From assembly GCA_016704895.1 (NCBI GenBank), contig JADIZG010000031.1, positions 1 through 30,125 on the forward strand: 30,125 nt of DNA, in the 5' to 3' direction. Every line of letters starts with the position of its first letter. Position 1 is the first letter of the stretch. A program made the translations under genes and the position numbers. This DNA is from Betaproteobacteria bacterium (GTDB lineage: Bacteria; Pseudomonadota; Gammaproteobacteria; Burkholderiales; Casimicrobiaceae). The notes under the pieces are model-generated. The model saw only the letters and a program-made list of their open reading frames with translations. It was not told the origin of the DNA and made no database searches. Positions 24,955 to 30,125 of this stretch are shown one piece after another.

Positions 24955-27900
24955 TCACCCGCACGCCCCGACATACCCGCAGCCGGTGCAGAAGTCGCAG
25001 CCGTCCTTGCGGATGAGCGCCTTGTTGCCGCACTCGGGACACTTCTTTCCGGGCAGCACCTTCAGCGCAGGTTGCGTGAGCTCGGTCTCGGGCACCGCGA
25101 GGATGCCCGCGTGCTCGACCGGGTATCCCTCCTCGGTCAGGATGCCCAGCATCGCGTAGCGGTGGATCATCAGCTGCGCGAGGTAGGCGATCGTCGACGG
25201 ATAGGTCTGCGACTTGTTCGACCCCGGCGCGCGCGCCATGAACGCGCCGTTCGGCTCGCCGTAGTTGAGGAGCTTGCGCAGCTTCATGCCGATCCACGCG
25301 GGATCGTAGACGCGCATGTCGAGCGACAGCGCCTTGCACAGCCCGTCGAGCACGCGCGGATACTCGCCCGACAGCCACATCGAGTAGGGGCGGCGCTGCC
25401 CGTCGGGCATCACCAGCTCCTTCAGGAACAGCACGAAGTCGTCGCCGGTCGCGTGGTTCATCACGTCGACGGTCCACGAGAGCGTGCCGTCCGGGCCGGC
25501 CTTCGGTTCCTTCGGCCCCATCAGCGCGTCGACGACGGGCGTCCTGCCCGACCCTTCGCCGGAGAACGCGCCGAGCTCGTTGCAGCGGAAGCGGATCAGC
25601 ATCGCGAACCCGGACACGAGGCTCGGCACGCGCACCTTGCGCCCGTCGGGCGGCATCGCCATCTCGAAGCCGTCGTCGCCGACGGCCTTCTGCAGCGCCG
25701 AGAGCTTCATGTCGAGCCACGCGCGGTCGTCGGTGCGCATGTCCATCGACAGCGTCTTGGCGATCGCGCCCAGGCCCCGCGGCTGCTCGGCGCCGTTGAT
25801 CCAGACCTCGAACGGATACTGGTTGCCGCCGTCGATGTGCCCGATGAACACCGCGAAGTCGCCGAGCGGATGGCGGACCACGTACGTCCAGCACGGATTG
25901 CCGTTCGGCATCTCGGGGCGCCCCGGCCAGCGGAGGCTCGCGAGCGGCGGCGCCACCGGGCGGTCGAGGCGGATGCGCCGGTCGGGATGCGCGGAATCGA
26001 GGTCTTCCTTCGCGGATGCGGGCGCGGACGGGGAGGCGACCTCGAGCACCGAGCCCAGCACGTCGTTCGGGCGGTAGGTGGTGATGCCCTTCAGGCCCGC
26101 CTTCCACGCCTCGACGTAGAGATCCGCGAACTTGTCGAACGGATAGTCGACGGGGACGTTGACCGTCTTGCTGATCGCGGTGTCGACGAACGGCTGCACC
26201 GCCGCGCTCATCCGCATGTGGTCGAGCGCGCTCATCTCGAGCGCGTTGACGAACGCCGACGAGAGCATCGCGCGGCGCCTGCCCTCGGCGTCGGTCCACA
26301 CCTCTCCCGCCTTGCGGTTCGCCGCGGGGTCGAACGGCACCACCTCGACGTCGTCGCCGATGCCGTGTTTCTGCTTGAACGCCCGGTACGCGTGGTCCTC
26401 GACGAGGAACTCCTTCATCGAGTCGTCGGGCATCCGCTTCTTGCGCTTGTAATACCAGCTGAACGGCGGCTCGATGCCGTTCGACGCGTTGTCGGCGAAC
26501 GCGAGCGAGATCGTGCCGGTCGGCGCGATCGAGAGCAGGTGGCTGTTGCGGATGCCGTGCTTGCGGATCGCCTGCTTGATCTCGTCGGGGAGCCGCGACG
26601 CGAACCGCGGCGGCGCGAGGTAGGCGTTGCGGTCGAGCAGCGGGAACGATCCCTTGTCCTTCGCGATCTCGACCGACGACAGGTACGCGGCGTCGCGCAT
26701 CTCCTCGGCGATGCGCGAGGCCATCGCGCGCCCCTCGTCCGAGTCGTAGCGCAGCCCCAGCTCGATCAGCGCGTCGCCCAGGCCGGTGAAGCCCAGCCCG
26801 ATGCGGCGCTTGGCCATCGCCTCGGCCTGCTGCTGCGCCAGCGGCCATGCGGTGACGTCGAGCACGTTGTCCAGCATCCGGATCGCGACGCTGACCGTCG
26901 CGGCGAAGCCGTGGAAGTCGAAGCGCGCGTCGGGCGTGAACGGCGCGTGCACGAAGCGCGTCAGGTCGATGCTGCCCAGGTCGCAGCAGCCGTACGAGGG
27001 GAGCGGCTGCTCGCCGCAGTTGTGCACCTCGAGGCCGTTCGCGTCGAACGCGTGGACGTCCGCGACGGTCACGTCGTACACCGGCTCGGTCCCGTCCTCG
27101 ACGAGCGAGGCGACGGTCGCCGTGAAGCGCTCGCGATTCACCGCGCGCCGATAGGACGCGAGTGAACGCTCGAGCCGCGCGGACTTCTCGTGGTCCGCGA
27201 ACCCGACACGGTCGGCGAACACGAGGAGGTTGTCGCCGCTGATCACGAGCTCGTGCTGCGGAGCGGTGTCGTACGGCTTCAGGCCGCCGCGGCCATCGGG
27301 CAGGTTCCGGACCTGCGCGCCGCGCCGTTCGCGATAGATCGTCGAAGCGACGCCGAGTCGGAGCAGCATGCGTTGCGCCGCCTGCAGCAACGCCTCGTCG
27401 CTTTGCGCGAGCCGGACGCTGACGCCCTTGTCCTGCGTGCCCTGCACCGAGCCGTCGGCGTCGAACAGGCCGCGCAGCAACCCGCGGGTGAAGTCGCTGC
27501 CGCCACGCTCGATCGCGGCGGTCAGCGTCTTGTGTCCCGGGGCCATGCCCCAGTCTCGCGCGAGCCTCGCCAAAGGCGCCGACGCGAGGCGCATCTCTCC
27601 GCGCCCGGCGATCGGGCGCTGGAACCCGCGGAAGTCCGCGCGATGCTCGAGCGTGGCCGCAGCCGCTTCGGCGGCGGCGACGATTCCCGCGACGCTCGTC
27701 GGGGCGCAGGAACGTTCGCCGTTCGCGACCGCTTTCCATTCCGGCGCCCACACCGAGAGCACCGCCTTGTCGTGCTTCAGCGTGCCGTCGCCGATCAGCA
27801 GGCCGAGGAGATACCCTTCGGCGTCCGTGCCGGCGCCTTGCCATCCATTCAGCGCGCGATGGTCGTTCAGCACGAGCTCGTCGCCGGGCGCGAGCTGCCC

Positions 27901-29051
27901 CGCTGCGACCCACTCGACTTCCCGCACCCAGCGCGTCCTGCGCGCGACGCGACGGACGAGGTGATCGGCGGTGAGCCGCAGCGCGTGGCCTTCGCTCGTG
28001 GTCAGCTTCAGGACCGGCTTGATGCCGGTCGGGAAGAAGCCGTCGCTCTCGACCTCGTGCGCGCGGCCGTGGACGATCGCCGTGAACGCGACGCCGACGA
28101 GCTCGCGCACCTGCCGTGGCCCGTCGCCCGTCATCACCCACGTGTCCGCGGTGACGCACGGGTTGGTCGCCTCGATCGTCTCGCAGTACGAGAGGTTGTT
28201 GTCGCGGTTGATCGTGTCGACGAACACGACGCCCGGCTCGGCGTGGTCGTAGGTCGCGCGCATGATCTGGTCCCACAGCGCGCGGGCGCGCACCTTGCGG
28301 TACACCCACAGGTCGTCGTCGCGCTGGCGGGCACCCGCGGCGAGCAGGTCGGGCGCCGGCGGCGCCTTGTGCACGAGTTCCCACTCGTCGTCGGCGCGCA
28401 CCGCCGCCACGAACGCGTCGGTGACCGCGACCGAGATGTTGAAGTTCGAGAGCGCGCCCTGGTCCTTCGCGTGGATGAACGCCTCGATGTCCGGGTGGTC
28501 GCAGCGCAGGATGCCCATCTGCGCGCCGCGGCGCGAGCCCGCGGACTCGACCGTCTCGCAGCTCTGGTCGAACACGCGCATGTACGACAGCGGGCCGCTG
28601 GCGCGGCTGTCGGTGCCGCGCACGTGCGCGCCCTGCGGCCGGATGGGCGAGAAGTCGTAGCCGACGCCGCCGCCGCGGCGCATCGTCTCGGCCGCCTCGT
28701 TCAGCGCCACGTAGATGCCGACGCCGTGCTCGTCGCCCGAGATGCTGTCGCCGACCGGCTGCACGAAGCAGTTGATCAGCGTCGCCTTGAGGTCGGTGCC
28801 GGCGGCCGAGTTGATGCGCCCGCCGAGGATGAAGCCGTTCTCCTGCGCGCGGTAGAACGCGTCCTCCCACTGGTCGCGCTCCAGCGGGGCCTCGATCGCG
28901 GCCAGCGCGCGCGCGACGCGGCGGCGCACCGCCTCGATCGAGCGTTCGTTGCCCTTGGCGTATTTCTCGAGCAGGACTTCTTCGGAAATCGTCTGCGGGG
29001 GGAGGGCGGCGGCGGGGCCGCGGCGAGCGTGCGGGGATCGTCGAGTTTCAT
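24955..29051 (-). CDS. nrdJ: Adenosylcobalamin-dependent class II ribonucleotide reductase, intein-containing, N-terminus frameshifted
   Basis: This is a vitamin B12-dependent ribonucleoside-diphosphate reductase of the long NrdJ type (about 985 residues after intein removal). It shows ISEEVLLEKYAKG, NSAAGTDLKATLINCFVQP (first redox Cys), GGGVGYDFS, the interrupted NPC-GEQ active-site motif, SIAPTGTISLAF, and the C-terminal metal/thiol tail KCPECGNKALIRKDGC. A 380-residue intein occupies 27019-28158. The body frame is open to 29223 but has no ATG between the REP array and the conserved part; GTG 29121 would add a stretch rich in A/T-ending codons. ATG 29051 (MKLDDPRTLAAAPP) lies in another frame and joins LPPQTISEEV if one base is added near 28997-29007. 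I therefore use 29051 with an apparent one-base deletion. No cobalamin riboswitch was recognised upstream. Confidence 0.93.
27019..28158 (-). mobile_element. LAGLIDADG-containing intein in NrdJ
   Basis: This 380-residue in-frame insertion has all splicing blocks: Cys1 in CVTADTWVMTGDGP (block A), TADH with His66 (block B), VYDVTVADVHAF (block F, residues 360-371) and the terminal His379-Asn380 (block G), followed by Cys+1 of the host. Two homing-endonuclease motifs, YLLGLLIGDG (116-125) and LLRGLFDADG (227-236), keep their acidic residues, so endonuclease activity may persist. It splits NPC-GEQ directly before the cysteine that forms the catalytic thiyl radical in class II reductases. Unspliced enzyme must therefore be inactive. 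Its base composition looks like its host, suggesting long residence or a similar donor. Confidence 0.95.
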
Positions 29052-29153
29052 TCGGTGCGAAAGCGAGAGAGCTGGCGGGGAGCGCGGCCGGAACGGCGCG
29101 CCGGATGCGCAATGATCCCACGTTCGCGGTTGGCGGTGGCGCTTGACTTTTCT

Positions 29154-29340
29154 GTGGGTCGGGCTTCAGCCCGACGGGTTTCGCTGCATGAAAGGAAAGG
29201 CGTCGGCCTGAAGGCCGACCCACAGGGCCGACCTTGTGGGTCGGGCTTCAGCCCGACGCCCTTCGCATCGCGGATCCCGTCGGCCTGAAGGCCGACCCAC
29301 AGGGAGAGGCGAGAAGTGGTGGGTCGGGCTTCAGCCCGAC
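29154..29340. repeat. REP palindrome array (5 copies) upstream of nrdJ
   Basis: Five copies in strictly alternating orientation at 29154-29175, 29202-29223, 29236-29257, 29279-29300 and 29319-29340, spaced about 20-28 bp end to end or closer. The three in one orientation carry GGGC/GCCC arms and the two in the other carry GGCC/GGCC arms. This is a BIME-like mosaic. Segments between copies also repeat (CGCC or GCCC then TTTCGCA or TTCGCATCG after the GCCCGAC arm). Confidence 0.88.
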
Positions 29341-29386
29341 GCCTTTCGCAGCGACCCTCGCCGGGGCCGAAGTGCGTCTTGACGCG

Positions 29387-29415
29387 TTGACGGCGCGGAG
29401 CGTTGCAGGAAAAAT
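29387..29415 (+). promoter_or_regulatory. Candidate promoter of the lectin-like gene
   Basis: TTGACG (29387-29392) and AAAAAT (29410-29415) are separated by 17 bp, matching the sigma70 hexamers at five and four of six positions. A second TTGACG lies eight bases upstream (29379). The AT-rich -10 stands out from GC-rich surroundings. The leader would be about 87 nt. Confidence 0.45.
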
Positions 29416-29508
29416 GCTCCGGGGAGCGACCCGGCACCGTCGAACCGGGCATGCGACGCGCATCGGCGCGATCGCGACGATCCGCACCAACCTTCGGAGG
29501 AGTACCAG

Positions 29509-29916
29509 ATGCACAGCACGATGCGCGCAACGTTGCTGGCCGCGGCCGGCGTGACGATCCTGGCAGGCTGCGCGAGCGCGCCGCCGCAGCCGAGCGCGAA
29601 GAACATGACGTTCTTCGTGACGAGCGTCGGACCCGGCAAGGGTGGCGACCTCGGCGGGCTCGCGGGCGCGGACGCGCACTGCCAGAAGCTCGCGGCGGCG
29701 GCGGGCGCGAGCCCGGACCGCGTCTGGCGCGCCTACCTGAGCACGCAGGCGCCCGCGCTCACCGATCCGAACTTCGTCAACGCGCGCGACCGCATCGGCC
29801 CCGGGCCGTGGCAGAACTTCAATGGCGTCGTGATCGCGCGGAGCGTCGACGAGTTGCACTCGCCCGCGAGCAACCTGAACAAGCAGACGACGGTGGACGA
29901 GAGGGCGGGCTGGTGA
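29509..29916 (+). CDS. Lectin-like secreted lipoprotein, 5' part before a frameshift
   Basis: The 135-residue frame starts at ATG 29509, six bases after GGAGGAG. It has a lipoprotein signal peptide (MRATLLAAAGVTILAGCAS, lipobox L-A-G-C) so the product is anchored at the cell envelope. The mature part (MTFFVTSVGPGKGGDLGG, ADAHCQKLAAAAGA, RVWRAYLSTQ, ARDRIGPGPWQNFNGV) matches a family of proteobacterial envelope proteins often annotated as 'lectin', with a C-type-lectin/endostatin-like fold; this is from memory. The frame ends prematurely at TGA 29914, and the family sequence continues in another frame immediately afterwards. No function is established for this family. Confidence 0.85.
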   Translation: MHSTMRATLLAAAGVTILAGCASAPPQPSAKNMTFFVTSVGPGKGGDLGGLAGADAHCQKLAAAAGASPDRVWRAYLSTQAPALTDPNFVNARDRIGPGPWQNFNGVVIARSVDELHSPASNLNKQTTVDERAGW

Positions 29917-30125
29917 ACGGCAAGACCGAGAAGCCCAACCAGCACGACATGCTGACGGGCTCGCGGCCCGACGGCACCGCTTTCGCGGGCGCTCCGTTCC
30001 CCGACATGACCTGCGGCAACTGGACGAAGAGCGGCAAGGACGGCTCGGCGATGACCGGCCATCACGATCTCGCGGGGCCGATCGCGACGCCGTGGGCGGT
30101 CTCGTGGAACTCGGCGCATCCGACG
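29913..30125 (+). pseudogene. Continuation of the lectin-like gene after a one-base frameshift, open at window end
   Basis: From 29913 the frame reads VNGKTEKPNQHDMLTGSRPD, then TAFAGAPFPDMTCGNWTKSG and WAVSWNSAHP, the expected second half of the same lectin-like domain, and runs off the window without a stop. Adding one base near 29899-29904 (GAG-AGG to GAG-AAG-G) restores DEKGGLVNGK and joins both parts. It is either a recent inactivating deletion or a consensus error. Confidence 0.8.

Larger units (their letters stand above)
29052..29508. other. Divergent intergenic region nrdJ / lectin-like gene
   Basis: These 457 bp contain the second REP array (29154-29340) flanked by ~100 bp on the nrdJ side and ~170 bp on the lectin side. 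No gene is visible. The nrdJ promoter was not recognised. A candidate promoter for the lectin-like gene is at 29387-29415, and its strong ribosome site GGAGGAG is at 29496-29502. Confidence 0.6.

Noticed and set aside
27190..29115. 641-codon + strand frame opposite nrdJ
   Set aside because: Shadow of nrdJ and its intein; no domain recognised, composition typical of antisense translation.
29052..29153. Cobalamin riboswitch upstream of nrdJ
   Set aside because: Searched by eye for a B12-box-like core in the leader; none was recognised, and the space is mostly REP sequence.

Overview
The window is very GC-rich (about 70 % by eye, with strongly G/C-ending codons). It carries three Bug/TctC periplasmic binding proteins, a GlcG-type protein, a HutC-type GntR regulator, class II ribonucleotide reductase and SelO. 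This combination suggests a betaproteobacterium, most likely Burkholderiales-like. That assignment is inference; there is no rRNA or other phylogenetic marker here.

Region 1 (269-20838, all + strand, 13 genes) is a catabolic cluster. In order: Bug protein, NIPSNAP-like protein, UbiD-family decarboxylase, Bug protein, HemL-like class III aminotransferase, HyuA, HyuB, SDR dehydrogenase, DRE-TIM metallolyase (HMG-CoA lyase/LeuA-like), GlcG-like protein, AcnA-like aconitase, a very large molybdopterin/iron-sulfur protein, a third Bug protein and a CurA-like NADPH reductase. Several junctions are overlapping or nearly so (7593/7595, 9667/9670, 10419/10422). A HutC-type GntR regulator (20908-21717, minus strand) converges on the end of the cluster and is its likely regulator.

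The centrepiece is 14933-18751, one uninterrupted frame. It joins an SCP2-like N-terminal domain, a complete large subunit of the pyrogallol-phloroglucinol transhydroxylase / resorcinol hydroxylase family (AthL/RhL; active-site His, Asp and Ser recognisable) and the matching iron-sulfur small subunit (AthS/RhS). The small-subunit part lacks two of the twelve expected cluster cysteines. A UbiD decarboxylase, an SDR, an aldolase-type lyase and an aconitase paralogue beside it suggest a route for a (poly)hydroxylated aromatic acid: decarboxylation, transhydroxylation or hydroxylation, ring reduction, ring opening, C-C cleavage. The pathway is inferred.

Region 2 (21718-23057) holds an AbrB-type antitoxin / PIN toxin pair whose first gene looks leaderless. 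The pair is flanked by two 50-nt direct repeats built around a REP palindrome and followed by two decayed 53-nt palindromes.

Region 3 (23058-29508, minus strand) holds selO and an adenosylcobalamin-dependent ribonucleotide reductase gene (nrdJ). NrdJ is interrupted by a 380-residue LAGLIDADG intein placed directly before the catalytic cysteine of NPCGEQ. REP palindrome arrays (five copies each) lie on both sides of nrdJ. The NrdJ N-terminus appears to be frameshifted.

Region 4 (29509-30125, + strand) is a secreted lipoprotein-like gene of the bacterial 'lectin' family, with an apparent one-base frameshift near 29900, running off the window. Two apparent single-base losses within 1 kb near this end raise the possibility of consensus errors there.
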